A stretch of DNA of 64,000 nt from Bordetella flabilis (GCF_001676725.1 NZ_CP016172.1:4588001-4652000), one strand, 5' to 3'. Positions 10,496 to 19,980 are shown, counted from the stretch's first letter. Notes: generated from the letters alone by a model not told the origin. Program-made: numbers and translations.

Positions 10496-10571
10496 GCGGG
10501 AATAGCTCAGTTGGTAGAGCGCAACCTTGCCAAGGTTGAGGTCGCGAGTTCGAGACTCGTTTCCCGCTCCA
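10496..10571 (+). tRNA. glyT: tRNA-Gly (anticodon GCC), copy 1
   Basis: 76-base tRNA with acceptor stem GCGGGAA/TTCCCGC, D arm AGCTC-AGTTGGTA-GAGC, anticodon stem-loop CAACC-TTGCCAA-GGTTG with anticodon GCC, T arm GCGAG-TTCGAGA-CTCGT, discriminator T and an encoded CCA. It is identical over all 76 bases to the copy at 54425-54500. It has a strong promoter upstream and a rho-independent terminator downstream. The gene symbol is a generic label. Confidence 0.97.
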
Positions 10572-10620
10572 GCATTCTGGCCCATGGACGTCCATTAGTT
10601 ATATGGTCCATGGACCTTCG

Positions 10621-10654
10621 AAAAAGGCCGAAACTTCGCGTTTCGGCCTTTTTG
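10621..10654 (+). terminator. Rho-independent terminator after tRNA-Gly copy 1
   Basis: Hairpin AAAAGGCCGAAAC / GTTTCGGCCTTTT (13-bp stem, 5-base loop TTCGC) with A-run on the left and T-run on the right. It can therefore end transcripts in both directions: the tRNA from the left and hipA from the right. Confidence 0.85.
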
Positions 10655-10751
10655 TTTTCCACGTTCCGCCCTTGAACGCGTTAGCGCCACTATCAGCCGT
10701 CGGCAGCCTGCGGATACGAGCCCCGCTCGTGCCCAGCGCCGCCAACAACCC

Positions 10752-12098
10752 CTAGCGCTTGCGCGACCTGACCAACAATTCTGAACGGCCTATTACCTCT
10801 CGCCCCTTCTCGGGGCGAGCCGGCGTTGAAAGCCCTGCCTGCGCAATCGCCTCATCCAGTCCCCTGAAGGCGACGGGGCTCTTCGGGCTCCGTAGCGATG
10901 CCATCCCATCATTCCAGGCATGCACCATCTGCGTAGCCACGACATGCCACCGCCGCTCGTTCCTGGCCGCCTCGACCACTTCCCGCCCGACGTCCACCGC
11001 GGAATCGCACAAGCGCTCGACCATCTCCGCATACTGCTTCGGCGCAATGCCCAGCCTGGCCTTGAAGAAACGTTCCAAGCTCTTTCCCACAGCCCAGGCC
11101 TGCCGCCCATCGACGGACAACCCTGGCGGATTGGCGGCGTAGCGCGGATATGCCTGCGTGGTGACGAGGTCGTAGACCGGCGTATATGCAACGTCTTTCA
11201 AACTGGTGTAGTACAGCGCCACGTTCTTGGCATGGCAATCTGCATTACGCACCACATAGTTGGTCAGCAAATGCCAGCCAAACAACTCCAATTGCGTCCG
11301 CACATGCGCGGCAGGCACGTACACACGGGTCGAGTTCAACACCCGCTCCATCGTCGTCGCATACTTCTCGTGCGGCGGCAGTCCGAGCAAGCTGCACGCG
11401 TCTTCGACACCATGCGTGACCCTGCCCTGCCCATCCACGTCGAACCGGTCCACGACGAGCACGCGCCCATCCTCCGACATGCGTGTCCTGGCCACGGGCA
11501 CGACATTCAAGCGCTCCAGCACCCGCATGGTATAGAACTCGTTGAAGCCGAGATAAGGAGTGCTGTCGTCCGATCCCTTGACGATGTGGCGGCCCGTGCG
11601 CAATGTGGACTTTCCCACGTCGGATGGGGACGTGCCAGCCCACTCTTCCGGGGCAATGAACTTGGGAACCATGCCGGAGATGGATGCCCGGGCATACCGG
11701 CGCACCAGGCTGGCGAAATGTGCCGCGGTGTTCTCCGCCTTCAGCAACTGCTCGACCTGCAACGGCTGCATGTCAATGCCGGGCACCCCGCCCTCGGGCG
11801 TGACGGTGACACGTCCGATCCCCATTCCACCCACCACGGCCAGCAGCGAAAGATCGGTGCCATCGAGCAGCGGACCGAACTCTTCGCGGATGACGCTCAG
11901 CAAATAACCTTCGGGAAGATTCTGACGAAAGAAGGGATGCAGGTCGCGCGGCCATCGCCAGGGCTCCGCGCGCACTGGCATCGTCAGGCTGACGAAGTAG
12001 GCCGGATCGGTGCCGGGCAGGTAACTCAAAACATACTCGTCGCGCTCCCGATAAAGCTTGGCAACCGTCCTCCCGCATACATGCACATCGAGTTTCAT
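10752..12098 (-). CDS. hipA: HipA-type serine/threonine kinase toxin
   Basis: Toxin of a type II pair; HipA of E. coli phosphorylates glutamyl-tRNA synthetase and induces persistence. The 448 residues carry the HipA couple domain at the N-terminus (KLDVHVCGRTVAKLYRERDE), the P-loop-like ASISGMVPKF (Ser139/Ser141, Lys146), HIVKGSD (Lys174), the catalytic loop VVRNADCHAKNVAL (Asn285, Asp287, His289, Lys291) and the Mg-binding YTPVYDLVTT (Asp310). All kinase residues appear intact. It overlaps hipB by 4 bases. Base composition is lower in GC than the flanking core (for example 50% in 11221-11280). The target is not known from sequence. Confidence 0.92.
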   Translation of the reverse strand: MKLDVHVCGRTVAKLYRERDEYVLSYLPGTDPAYFVSLTMPVRAEPWRWPRDLHPFFRQNLPEGYLLSVIREEFGPLLDGTDLSLLAVVGGMGIGRVTVTPEGGVPGIDMQPLQVEQLLKAENTAAHFASLVRRYARASISGMVPKFIAPEEWAGTSPSDVGKSTLRTGRHIVKGSDDSTPYLGFNEFYTMRVLERLNVVPVARTRMSEDGRVLVVDRFDVDGQGRVTHGVEDACSLLGLPPHEKYATTMERVLNSTRVYVPAAHVRTQLELFGWHLLTNYVVRNADCHAKNVALYYTSLKDVAYTPVYDLVTTQAYPRYAANPPGLSVDGRQAWAVGKSLERFFKARLGIAPKQYAEMVERLCDSAVDVGREVVEAARNERRWHVVATQMVHAWNDGMASLRSPKSPVAFRGLDEAIAQAGLSTPARPEKGREVIGRSELLVRSRKR

Positions 12099-12358
12099 GG
12101 GCCGTCACCCCGCCGCTGCTCGGCCAGGATATCCTCGACGGTCCGGACGTGGCCCTGCTTGACGGGCTTGAGGTCATAGCCTGCGGCTTCTAACAGTCGC
12201 AGCAATGCGGAAACGCTCATGTCACCCTTGGCAACCGTTTCCATGCGGGCCACGGTCGTCCGGGAGACGCCCGCTCGCTGGGCCAAGGCCTCCTGGCTTA
12301 GGCCTGCCTCGCGGCGTACGCTACGCAGCAGGTCCGCAACGTCCGACAATGTGGTCAC
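12095..12358 (-). CDS. hipB: HipB-type antitoxin, XRE helix-turn-helix
   Basis: An 87-residue Cro/CI-type repressor. The helix-turn-helix is LRSVRREAGLSQEALAQRAG then VSRTTVARMETVAKGDMSVS (about residues 11-48), with a short C-terminal tail. GTG start at 12358 with GAGGGA five bases upstream. The gene lies before hipA with an ATGA overlap, the usual antitoxin-first order. Repeated TGTATCCC motifs abut its start and probably serve autoregulation. Confidence 0.88.
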   Translation of the reverse strand: MTTLSDVADLLRSVRREAGLSQEALAQRAGVSRTTVARMETVAKGDMSVSALLRLLEAAGYDLKPVKQGHVRTVEDILAEQRRGDGP

Positions 12359-12416
12359 TGTATCCCTCGGGCATCAAAAATCGCTAAAATCGAAATTAAT
12401 GTATCCCCTAAGGCAC
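12359..12416. promoter_or_regulatory. Paired operator-like repeats upstream of hipBA
   Basis: Two related sites, TGTATCCCTCGGGCATC (12359-12375) and TGTATCCCCTAAGGCAC (12400-12416), share TGTATCCC and start exactly 41 bases apart (about four helical turns). A related CGCCCTAGGGCATC is at 12485-12498. E. coli HipB binds TATCC-N8-GGATA sites; these are similar in the left half only. The first overlaps the hipB ribosome site. HipB binding is inferred. Confidence 0.5.
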
Positions 12417-12890
12417 AATTTTACAAGCGCCGGATTAGAGATATGCGTCATCTCTCCCCGGAAAACCGGAATGCCCCACTTTGTCGCCCTAGGGCATCAA
12501 GGCAACCTTCACCGGCTGGACATGAAGCCCAAGTGATACACCAGCGATTGGGTGCCGGGCGCCAGGTCAAGTCCACCTCAGGGCTAAAGAAGGGCGCCAC
12601 GACCCTGCTTGATTTCAACCCGATGCAGGCTTGAGGCACGTGTCTTTTCCCGCTTCAATATTTCGATTTGCCGTGTTCCTCTGAAGTCAAAGAAGGCTGC
12701 AAGTCGTTGAATGACTCCGAAGGGCGTCGCAAGATTCGCCCCTCTCTTCATTCCACCTGCCCCCACTGAAGTCCACCATTGCACGGCGAACGGCCATGGC
12801 GCCTTCTTCTGCCCCCGCCGGGGCATCCCCCGGCGGGGCGCATGATTCGTCATATGAAGGTGTTGCTCTGTACGTGCGGAGCCCCTCTCC
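12417..12890. other. Gap without a recognisable gene; contains a strong GC hairpin
   Basis: About 470 bases between the hipB upstream sites and the LysR stop. Short open frames of about 63 codons exist on both strands, but none resembles a known protein or has a ribosome site. The one clear structure is a perfect 11-bp GC stem at 12813-12823 / 12828-12838 (CCCCGCCGGGG and its complement, 4-base loop). It could end the LysR transcript from the right, although it lacks a T-tract. Confidence 0.5.
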
Positions 12891-13799
12891 TCACGTCGTG
12901 CGCACCGCATCCCGGATGTGGCCCAGGAATGCCTTGCAGGCATCGGGCAGGATGCGGGCTGCAAGCGTTTGCACTTCGAAGTGGCGCTCGTTCATTTCGC
13001 GATCACGCAAGGGGACGGCGATCACGCTGCCGTGTCGAAGCCGGCCGCGGATAGGCAGTTCGCCGCAGAACGCCACGCCGCCGCCGGCGCTGGCGAAGCT
13101 GATCAGTGAATCGAGATGCCGGCTGACGAATACCGGTTCGCATTGCAACTGCTGCCGACTGCTGCTGATGTCGAACAATTGCCGCAGCGTCGAATCGCGA
13201 TCGGGCAGCGCCAGTGGATAAGGCGCCAGTTGCGCCAGGGAGAGCGAGCGTTTGCCTGCCAGCGGATGATCGCGCGCCAGGACCGCCAGCACGGGCGACG
13301 GCGTGCGCAATTCGACGCGGATATCCCGTTCGGATGTCAGGCTCAGTGTCAGGCCGATATCCGCGTCGCCATCGCGGACGCGACGCGGTACGTCCTGCTG
13401 GGAACACACGTCCAGCGAAAACCGGATGCCGGCGTAACTTTGCCGGAACGTGGCGATCAGCGAGGGGATGAAGTCGAAGGCGTACCCTTCCGTGCTGACC
13501 AGGCGAACCTTTCCATGGCGCAGGCCCCGCAGGGCCATGATGTCTCCCGCCACCCGTTCGACATCCTGCTGCGTGCGCCTGGCGTGCGCCGCCAGTACTT
13601 CGCCCGCCGCATTCAATGCCATCCCGCGCGCGCGGCGCTCGAACAACAGCGTGTTCAGTTCCCGTTCCAGTCGGGCGATCTGCCGGCTTACCGCCGATGG
13701 TGCGACATCCAGCCGTTCCGCCGCTTCCGTGATCGACCCGGTGCGGACAACTTCCAGGAAATATCGCAGTGCGGTGCCTTGAAGAACAAGGTTGTTCAT
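12891..13799 (-). CDS. LysR-family regulator, probable activator of the D-serine cassette
   Basis: 302-residue LTTR. N-terminal winged helix LRYFLEVVRTGSITEAAERL then DVAPSAVSRQIARLERELNT, followed by the RRARGMALNAAGEVLAAHAR linker and a periplasmic-binding-like effector domain (about 95-295). The ATG at 13799 is the LTTR-typical start; the frame extends 22 codons upstream without support. It is divergent from dsdA with a 150-base intergenic region. That matches the dsdC-dsdA geometry of enterobacteria, but DsdC orthology cannot be claimed. Confidence 0.9.
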   Translation of the reverse strand: MNNLVLQGTALRYFLEVVRTGSITEAAERLDVAPSAVSRQIARLERELNTLLFERRARGMALNAAGEVLAAHARRTQQDVERVAGDIMALRGLRHGKVRLVSTEGYAFDFIPSLIATFRQSYAGIRFSLDVCSQQDVPRRVRDGDADIGLTLSLTSERDIRVELRTPSPVLAVLARDHPLAGKRSLSLAQLAPYPLALPDRDSTLRQLFDISSSRQQLQCEPVFVSRHLDSLISFASAGGGVAFCGELPIRGRLRHGSVIAVPLRDREMNERHFEVQTLAARILPDACKAFLGHIRDAVRTT

Positions 13800-13949
13800 G
13801 GATACGTTTACCTGAGGGAGGCGAATACCCGGTGCACGTGAATTGCGTTTATCGCAACGGAACATTCTAACCCTTGATATTGCTGCATGGCAGGCTGACC
13901 CCTAGCATTGTGCTGTTTCACCTTCATTGCACTTGCCGCCCTTGCGCCC

Positions 13950-15290
13950 ATGACCGCTATCCCCATCGTCAATTTCGATCTCGTCCGCGCCCTGCGCGAC
14001 GGACGTCCGCTACTGTGGGTGCGGCCAGGGACGGCCCGGACGATCGATGAATCTCCCTTTACGCTGGAGCACATACGCCAGGCACGCGCGCGCTTCGATC
14101 GTTGCGCGCCCCTGCTGGCGGCGTTGTTTCCGGAACTGGCCAAGACAGCGGGCACGATCGAATCTCCCTTGCTTCCGGCTCCCGCCATGCAGGCGACGCT
14201 GCGCTTGCCGGAGACCATGGGCCGGCTCTGGATCAAGGCCGACCACGATCTGCCGGTGGCCGGTTCCATCAAGGCGCGCGGCGGGGTGCACGAGGTCCTG
14301 GAGTTCGCCGAATCGCTGGCGCTGCGCCACGGGTTGGTGCAGCCGGGACAGGACTATCGCGCGCTGGCCGCGCCATTGGCGCGGGCGTGTTTCTCACGCT
14401 ACCGCGTTGCAGTGGGCTCGACCGGCAATCTTGGCCTGGCCATCGGAGTCGTTGCGGCCGCGCTTGGCTTTCAGGCGTCGGTGCATATGTCGGCCGACGC
14501 CAAGACATGGAAGAAAGCACGGCTGCGCGCGCACGGCGTGACGGTGATCGAGCATGACGGCGACTACGAAAATGCAGTGGCCGCGGGCCGGGCGCGGGTA
14601 CAGGCCGATCCCAATGGCTACTTCGTCGATGACGAACGCTCCTCATCGCTGTTTTTGGGCTATGCGGCGGCAGCCCTGCATCTGCACGACCAACTGCAGT
14701 CCGCCGATATCACGGTGGATGCGGCGCATCCGCTTTTCGTCTACCTGCCCTGCGGAGTGGGCGGCGCGCCAGGCGGCATCACATTCGGCTTGAAGACGAT
14801 TTTCGGCCCGCACGTGCATTGTTTCTTCGCCGAACCCACGCAATCGCCGTGCTTTCTCGTCCGCATGATGGCCGCCTTTGGGCAGTTGCCCAACGCCCCT
14901 GCCTCGCCGTCGGTGTACGACGTGGGCTTGAACAATCGCACCGAAGCCGACGGGCTGGCGGTGCCGCGCGCATCCGAACTGGCGGCGGCCGTCATGGCGA
15001 CACGGCTCGATGGCGTCTATACGGTAGCCGACGATACGCTCTTCGCCGACGTGGCCCGCCTGCACGACAGGGAAGGAATGGACATCGAACCATCCGCGGC
15101 GGCGGGCTTCAGCGGACCCGGGCAGTTGTGCATGACCCCTGCCGGGCAAGCGTATTTGGAATCGCGCGGACTGGCGCAAGCCATGCGCGCCGCCACACAC
15201 CTGGTATGGACGACCGGCGGCCGCTTCGTGCCGCCGGAAGAATTCGACCATTTCCTGAGCCGCGGCAGGTCAAGCGCGGCCTACACCTAG
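13950..15290 (+). CDS. dsdA: D-serine ammonia-lyase (D-serine dehydratase)
   Basis: PLP enzyme converting D-serine to pyruvate and ammonia. The 446 residues have the PLP-lysine motif [20 protein letters not shown] (Lys108), the phosphate-binding loop [14 protein letters not shown], the metal/cofactor segment [18 protein letters not shown], and a C-terminal [17 protein letters not shown] typical of DsdA. ATG at 13950 chosen; earlier in-frame TTG codons are unlikely. Downstream in the same direction follow a Bug receptor, an amidase and a FAD amine oxidase, with gaps of 53, 25 and 4 bases. All four look like one operon. Confidence 0.93.
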   Translation: MTAIPIVNFDLVRALRDGRPLLWVRPGTARTIDESPFTLEHIRQARARFDRCAPLLAALFPELAKTAGTIESPLLPAPAMQATLRLPETMGRLWIKADHDLPVAGSIKARGGVHEVLEFAESLALRHGLVQPGQDYRALAAPLARACFSRYRVAVGSTGNLGLAIGVVAAALGFQASVHMSADAKTWKKARLRAHGVTVIEHDGDYENAVAAGRARVQADPNGYFVDDERSSSLFLGYAAAALHLHDQLQSADITVDAAHPLFVYLPCGVGGAPGGITFGLKTIFGPHVHCFFAEPTQSPCFLVRMMAAFGQLPNAPASPSVYDVGLNNRTEADGLAVPRASELAAAVMATRLDGVYTVADDTLFADVARLHDREGMDIEPSAAAGFSGPGQLCMTPAGQAYLESRGLAQAMRAATHLVWTTGGRFVPPEEFDHFLSRGRSSAAYT

Positions 15291-15343
15291 GGGTGGCGCT
15301 TCACGGCCGCCTTTTCATCCGCCACCCGTCCACAGAGCCCATC

Positions 15344-16330
15344 ATGAACGCTCGTTACCTGTATCTCGCCGCCAGGCTGGCCTTGCCCTGCCTGCTCGCC
15401 GCCGTGTTCCCCGCCGCCGCGCAAACCGGCTATCCCACCCACCCTGTCACGCTCGTTGTTCCCTTCCCCCCCGGCGGCGCCACGGACGTGGGCGGTCGCG
15501 TCATCGCGCAGGCACTTGGCAAGGAACTCGGCCAAAGCGTGGTCGTGGAGAACCGCGCCGGCGCGGGAACCGTCATCGGCGCTTCGTATGTGGCGCGCTC
15601 TGCGCCCGACGGCTACACCCTGCTGATCAGTTCCGGCACGACCTTCACCATCAATCCAGCCGTACGCCGGGAGCTGCCCTACGACCCCGTCAAGAACTTC
15701 GAGCCGATCGGCATCGTGGCGCGCACGGGGCTGATCCTGCTGGCCCATCCGCAGGTCCCGGTCAGCGACGTGAAATCGTTCCTGGCCTATGCGAGGGACC
15801 CGTCGCACGCCGGCACGCCATACGGCTCCTTCGGCAGCGGTACGACGGCGAACTTCGTCGGAGAAGCGTTCGCGGCGGCAGCTGGCATCAAGCTGACGCA
15901 CGTCGCCTACAAGGGCAGCGCGCCCGCCATGGCCGATCTCATCGGCGGGCAGATCCCGTTTTCGATTGACACGGTTGCCGCGGCGCTACCGCAGCTCAAG
16001 AACGGCAAGGTCAAGGCCATCGCGGTATCGAGTCCGCAGCGTTCCGCCTTCCTGCCCGATGTGCCGACCTTCGCTGAATCGGGCTATCCCCAAGTGGCCA
16101 TGGATACATGGCTGATGGTGGCCGCGCCGCGGGGCTTGCCCGCCGAAGTGCGGACCAGGCTGGGCAAGGCGCTGGCCGATGTGATCGCCAATCCCGATAT
16201 CCGCAAGAGTCTATTGGCGCAGGGCTTCGAGCCGGGCTTTCAGGACGCGCAACAAGGCGAAGCCCTGATCCGCAAGGAACTACCCCAAATGCGCGAAATC
16301 GCCGAACGGGCGAATATCAAGGCAGACTGA
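15344..16330 (+). CDS. Bug/TctC-family periplasmic receptor (1)
   Basis: Tripartite tricarboxylate transporter substrate-binding protein, 328 aa. A Sec signal peptide (about residues 1-27, ending AAAQ) is followed by the family start TGYPTHPVTLVVPFPPGGAT. Further motifs are VVENRAGAGTVIGASYVARS, PDGYTLLISS, the THVAYKGSAPAMADLIGGQI ligand loop and DVPTFAESGYP. No TctA or TctB membrane partner lies nearby, as for most Bug proteins. Its place between dsdA and an amidase suggests a ligand related to D-amino acids or their amides (inference). Confidence 0.93.
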   Translation: MNARYLYLAARLALPCLLAAVFPAAAQTGYPTHPVTLVVPFPPGGATDVGGRVIAQALGKELGQSVVVENRAGAGTVIGASYVARSAPDGYTLLISSGTTFTINPAVRRELPYDPVKNFEPIGIVARTGLILLAHPQVPVSDVKSFLAYARDPSHAGTPYGSFGSGTTANFVGEAFAAAAGIKLTHVAYKGSAPAMADLIGGQIPFSIDTVAAALPQLKNGKVKAIAVSSPQRSAFLPDVPTFAESGYPQVAMDTWLMVAAPRGLPAEVRTRLGKALADVIANPDIRKSLLAQGFEPGFQDAQQGEALIRKELPQMREIAERANIKAD

Positions 16331-16355
16331 TGAACGCGATCTGGAATTCCCTTCC

Positions 16356-17879
16356 ATGACATCCTCCCACTCACTGGTGTCGCTGTCGGCCGTGGAGCTG
16401 CGCCGCTTGATCGGCGCCCGCCAGGTATCCCCGGTCGAACTGCTACAGGCATGCGTTGACCGCATCGAAGCTGTCAACCCTTACGTCAACGCCATTACGG
16501 CTACGGCCTACGAGCAGGCGCGCGCCCAGGCCAGGGAGGCCGAACGCGCCGTCATGCAAGGCGAACCGCTCGGCCTGCTGCATGGCCTGCCGCTTGGGGT
16601 GAAAGACCTGGAGCCTACGGCGGGCTTGCTCACCACCTACGGCTCTGCCATCTACCGTGGCAATGTGCCGGAACAGGACGTGGAACTGGTCGCACGCCTG
16701 CGGCGCGCGGGCGCCATCGTGACGGCGAAGACGAACGTGCCCGAAATGGGCGCGGGTGCCAATTCGCGCAACACGGTGTGGGGCGCGACCGGCAACCCCT
16801 TCGATCCCAACCTGAACGCCGGTGGATCATCGGGCGGTTCCGCCGCGGCGCTTGCCTGCGATATGTTGCCCGTTTGCACGGGCTCGGATACCGGTGGTTC
16901 TCTGCGCATCCCTGCCGCCAAATGCGGCGTGGTGGGTTTTCGGCCTTCCCCTGGTGTGGTGCCGAGCGTGCGCAAACTGCTGGGCTGGACACCCATCTCC
17001 GTCGTCGGTCCCATGGGGCGCACGGTGGCCGATGCCTGCCTGCAGCTCGCGGCGAGCGCCGGCATGCATGCCGGCGATCCGCTCAGTTATCCGCTCGACC
17101 CGTTGTCCTTCCTGCGACCCGGCGGCGTGGATCTCGGCACGCTGCGCGTCGCCTATACGGAAGACTTCGGTGTCTGCGCCGTCGACGACGGCATCCGCGC
17201 CGTCTTCCGCAAAAAGATTGCCGCCATGCGCCATTTGTTTGCGGCCTGCGATCCGGTCACACTGGATCTGGGCGATGCGCACCGGTGCTTCGACGTGCTA
17301 CGCGCCGAGGCGTTCGTTGCGGGCATGGGCGACGCCTATGAAAAGGATCCGGACAGCCTGGGGCCGAACACCCGTGCCAACTACGAACTGGGCGCCACGA
17401 TGAACCTGAAGGACAGCGCCTGGGCCCAGGCTGCACAGACGCGCCTGATCAAGCGCTTTCAGCATGTTTACCAAGACTATGATCTGGTGCTGGCGCCCAC
17501 CACGCCCGTGTCGCCGTTTCCGTGGACGCAACTGTACGCAGACTTCATCAACGGCGAGCGGCAGGAGAACTATTACCGCTGGCTGGCGCTGACGTACGTG
17601 ATCACGCTGACGACGCATCCGGCCATCGCTTTGCCCTGTGGGCGCGACGATCGCGGCATGCCTTTCGGCCTGCAGGTTATCGGTCGCTTCCGTGGGGACC
17701 ATGCGCTGCTGGCGGCGGCGCACGCCATGGAACAGGCGTTTGTCTCCGTGGATACCCTTCGGCGGCCTATACCCGACATCGCGGCACTGGGGCCCGCGCG
17801 GCCCGATCTGCGATCCATCGTAACGACTCCGCCGGTGTTCGACGACGCAGGGCCGCAAAACAACGCGTCGGCGGTGTAG
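16356..17879 (+). CDS. Amidase-signature family hydrolase
   Basis: Hydrolyses an amide bond via the Ser-cisSer-Lys triad. The 507 residues show LHGLPLGVKDLEPTAGLLTT (Lys83), NAGGSSGGSAAALA (cis-Ser 158/159) and TGSDTGGSLRIPAAKCGVVG (nucleophile Ser182). There is no signal peptide, so it is cytosolic. It lies in the putative dsdA operon, 4 bases before the FAD enzyme. In context it may free an amino acid from an N-acyl or amide precursor imported with the adjacent receptor. It is not GatA: no gatB/gatC are near. Substrate unknown. Confidence 0.92.
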   Translation: MTSSHSLVSLSAVELRRLIGARQVSPVELLQACVDRIEAVNPYVNAITATAYEQARAQAREAERAVMQGEPLGLLHGLPLGVKDLEPTAGLLTTYGSAIYRGNVPEQDVELVARLRRAGAIVTAKTNVPEMGAGANSRNTVWGATGNPFDPNLNAGGSSGGSAAALACDMLPVCTGSDTGGSLRIPAAKCGVVGFRPSPGVVPSVRKLLGWTPISVVGPMGRTVADACLQLAASAGMHAGDPLSYPLDPLSFLRPGGVDLGTLRVAYTEDFGVCAVDDGIRAVFRKKIAAMRHLFAACDPVTLDLGDAHRCFDVLRAEAFVAGMGDAYEKDPDSLGPNTRANYELGATMNLKDSAWAQAAQTRLIKRFQHVYQDYDLVLAPTTPVSPFPWTQLYADFINGERQENYYRWLALTYVITLTTHPAIALPCGRDDRGMPFGLQVIGRFRGDHALLAAAHAMEQAFVSVDTLRRPIPDIAALGPARPDLRSIVTTPPVFDDAGPQNNASAV

Positions 17880-17883
17880 CCCG

Positions 17884-19119
17884 ATGAAAGTCGACGTGCT
17901 CGTATTGGGCGCCGGTATCGTGGGCGTTTGCACTGCCGTGCACCTGCAGATGCGCGGCCGGTCGGTCGCGCTGGTCGACCGCAAGCCGCCGGGCACCGAG
18001 ACATCCTTTGGCAACGGCGGGCTGATCCAACGTGAGGGGATCTACCCCTATGCGTTCCCGCGCGAGCTCGGTTCGATCGTCAAGTACGCCGGCAATCGTG
18101 CGCCGGACGTGCGCTATCACGCCAGCATGCTGCCCAGGCTCGCCCCCTTCCTGTACCGGTATTGGCGTCACTCGCATCCGGCGCGGCACGCGGCCATCGC
18201 GGCGCGGTATGCCACGCTGATCGAACATTGCGTCACGGAACACCACAGTCTGGCGACGACGGCCGGTGCTCAGGGGTTGATCCGGCCATCCGGCTGGATC
18301 AAGGTGTTCCGCCGCGCCGCGATGCGCGACGCGGAACTGCGGCTGGCGCAGCGCTGGCACCGCGAATTCGGCGTGGGTTTCGAACCGCTGGACGGGGACG
18401 CGCTGCACCGCCTGGAACCGGCGCTGAGTTCCGCGCTGGCGGGTGGCCTGCGCTATACCGATGCCGAGTCGGTTTCCGATCCTCACGCACTGGTCGCCGC
18501 TTACGCACGGCACTTCGAAGACCTGGGGGGCCGTATCCTCGTCGGCGATGCGACCACATTGGAACCAGGATGGCATGTCCACAGCGATCACGGACTCATA
18601 GAGGCGCGCAGCGCGGTAGTGGCCCTGGGTCCGTGGTCCGACGTGGTGACCAGGAAGCTGGGCTACCGTCTTCCGCTCGCGGTCAAGCGCGGCTATCACA
18701 TGCACTACGAGGCCGACGCGAACGCCCGCCTGAACCATCCGGTCCTGGATGCCGAAAACGGCTTCCTCATCGCACCGATGTCGCGCGGGATCCGGTTGAC
18801 GACGGGCGCGGAATTCGCCCATCGCGACTCGCCGGCCACGCCCGACCAATTGGCGGCCGTGGAGCCGCTCGCGCGGGGGCTGATTCCCTTGGGGGCGCGC
18901 GTCGATGCCACACCCTGGATGGGATGCCGTCCCTGCACGCCGGACATGATGCCCATCATCGGCCCCGCCCCTCGGTACAGCGACCTGTGGTTTGCCTTCG
19001 GCCACGCGCATCACGGCTTGACGCTGGGACCGGTGACCGGGCGTCTGATCGCAGAAATGATCACGGGATCCGAGCCTTTCATCGACCCTTCGCCGTTCGG
19101 TGTCGAGCGGCTGCTTTAG
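17884..19119 (+). CDS. FAD-dependent amine oxidoreductase, DadA-like
   Basis: 411-residue DAO-family flavoprotein. The dinucleotide-binding motif is VLVLGAGIVGVCTAVHLQMR (residues 5-24), with ETSFGNGGLIQ, SDPHALVAAYARHFEDLGG and the C-terminal FGHAHHGLTLGPVTGRLIAE. It resembles D-amino acid dehydrogenases, which deaminate D-amino acids to keto acids and pass electrons to the membrane. Its position after dsdA and the amidase supports action on D-amino acids or related imines. Other DAO relatives (sarcosine or glycine oxidase type) are possible. Confidence 0.88.
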   Translation: MKVDVLVLGAGIVGVCTAVHLQMRGRSVALVDRKPPGTETSFGNGGLIQREGIYPYAFPRELGSIVKYAGNRAPDVRYHASMLPRLAPFLYRYWRHSHPARHAAIAARYATLIEHCVTEHHSLATTAGAQGLIRPSGWIKVFRRAAMRDAELRLAQRWHREFGVGFEPLDGDALHRLEPALSSALAGGLRYTDAESVSDPHALVAAYARHFEDLGGRILVGDATTLEPGWHVHSDHGLIEARSAVVALGPWSDVVTRKLGYRLPLAVKRGYHMHYEADANARLNHPVLDAENGFLIAPMSRGIRLTTGAEFAHRDSPATPDQLAAVEPLARGLIPLGARVDATPWMGCRPCTPDMMPIIGPAPRYSDLWFAFGHAHHGLTLGPVTGRLIAEMITGSEPFIDPSPFGVERLL

Positions 19120-19212
19120 CGAGATCGGGCCAGCGCGCGGTTGATCATCTTTTCTCTTCTCGGCGCACGGGTCGCCTGCCGGCGTCGAACCGGAACCACC
19201 CACAATGCGCCG

Positions 19213-19980
19213 TCAAGGCTCGGCCAACGATTGCGCCACGAGCTGCAGATTCTGGGGCGCTATACGGATGATGCCGCCGCGGGGACTGTCGATATCCGCG
19301 ATCAACATGAACGACAAGGCAACGACGACGGGCATGACGAAGAGAAAGCGCGTTCGGGACGCCGCGGTGCGCGAGCCGTAGCCAACCAGGACGTTGCTCA
19401 GGACACCGATCGCGATCATCAGAACCCACGCGGCCGGCGGGATGCGGTTGGTCCATTCCGCCCGCGTATAACCCTGCCGGTTGATGACGTCGTTCATGCC
19501 GGAGACCGCCAGCGCGTTCACGGCGTTGGGCTGCATCAGGGCGCCGTCGCGCACGGCTTTCCACATTAGCGCTTGCAGCGCCGCGCTCGTGCGGTTGAGC
19601 CTGTCCAGCGTTTCCTTGTCGGTGACCCGGTAATACTGGATGCGCTGTTCCAAATACTTCTCCAGAAGGGAACGCACGGCGGCTGCATTGGCGGCGGGAA
19701 GCAGGTCGATCCGAAGCAGCTGGGTACCGATGGCGTTGGCTTCTTCCTCCTCGTAGTTCTTGCGCTGGTCGTAGCGGCTGACCGCCATCGATAGATTGAA
19801 GCCGATGACCAGGGCCAGCAGCGTCAGCGTGGCCGACTGTATGACGCTGAAATCCTCTCGGTCGGCGGAAGCCATGGCCCCGGAATGCCGCAACACCAGG
19901 ACACCGATCCACGCGGCCGCCGACATGATTGCCAGTGAAATGACGAAAAAAAGCAGCGGGCGACCGATGACATCTGCCAT
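19213..19980 (-). CDS. DUF4239-like integral membrane protein
   Basis: 255 residues with four predicted membrane spans: about 8-28 (LLFFVISLAIMSAAAWIGVL), 48-68 (TLTLLALVIGFNLSMAVSRY), 184-204 (PAAWVLMIAIGVLSNVLVGY) and 215-232. The loop RYDQRKNYEEEEANAIGTQLLRIDLLP is characteristic of DUF4239 (bestrophin-like) proteins. ATG at 19980 is preceded by AGGAGA; a longer open frame upstream is not credible. Function unknown. It stands alone between two cassettes, convergent with the FAD enzyme. Confidence 0.75.
   Translation of the reverse strand: MADVIGRPLLFFVISLAIMSAAAWIGVLVLRHSGAMASADREDFSVIQSATLTLLALVIGFNLSMAVSRYDQRKNYEEEEANAIGTQLLRIDLLPAANAAAVRSLLEKYLEQRIQYYRVTDKETLDRLNRTSAALQALMWKAVRDGALMQPNAVNALAVSGMNDVINRQGYTRAEWTNRIPPAAWVLMIAIGVLSNVLVGYGSRTAASRTRFLFVMPVVVALSFMLIADIDSPRGGIIRIAPQNLQLVAQSLAEP

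Noticed and set aside
13908..13949. TTG start for dsdA 14 codons upstream
   Set aside because: The extra residues are hydrophobic, unlike DsdA, which is cytosolic; the ATG at 13950 matches the family N-terminus better.
14819..15343. N-terminal extension of the first Bug gene into dsdA
   Set aside because: A normal signal peptide begins at 15344; the extension is an out-of-frame reading of dsdA.
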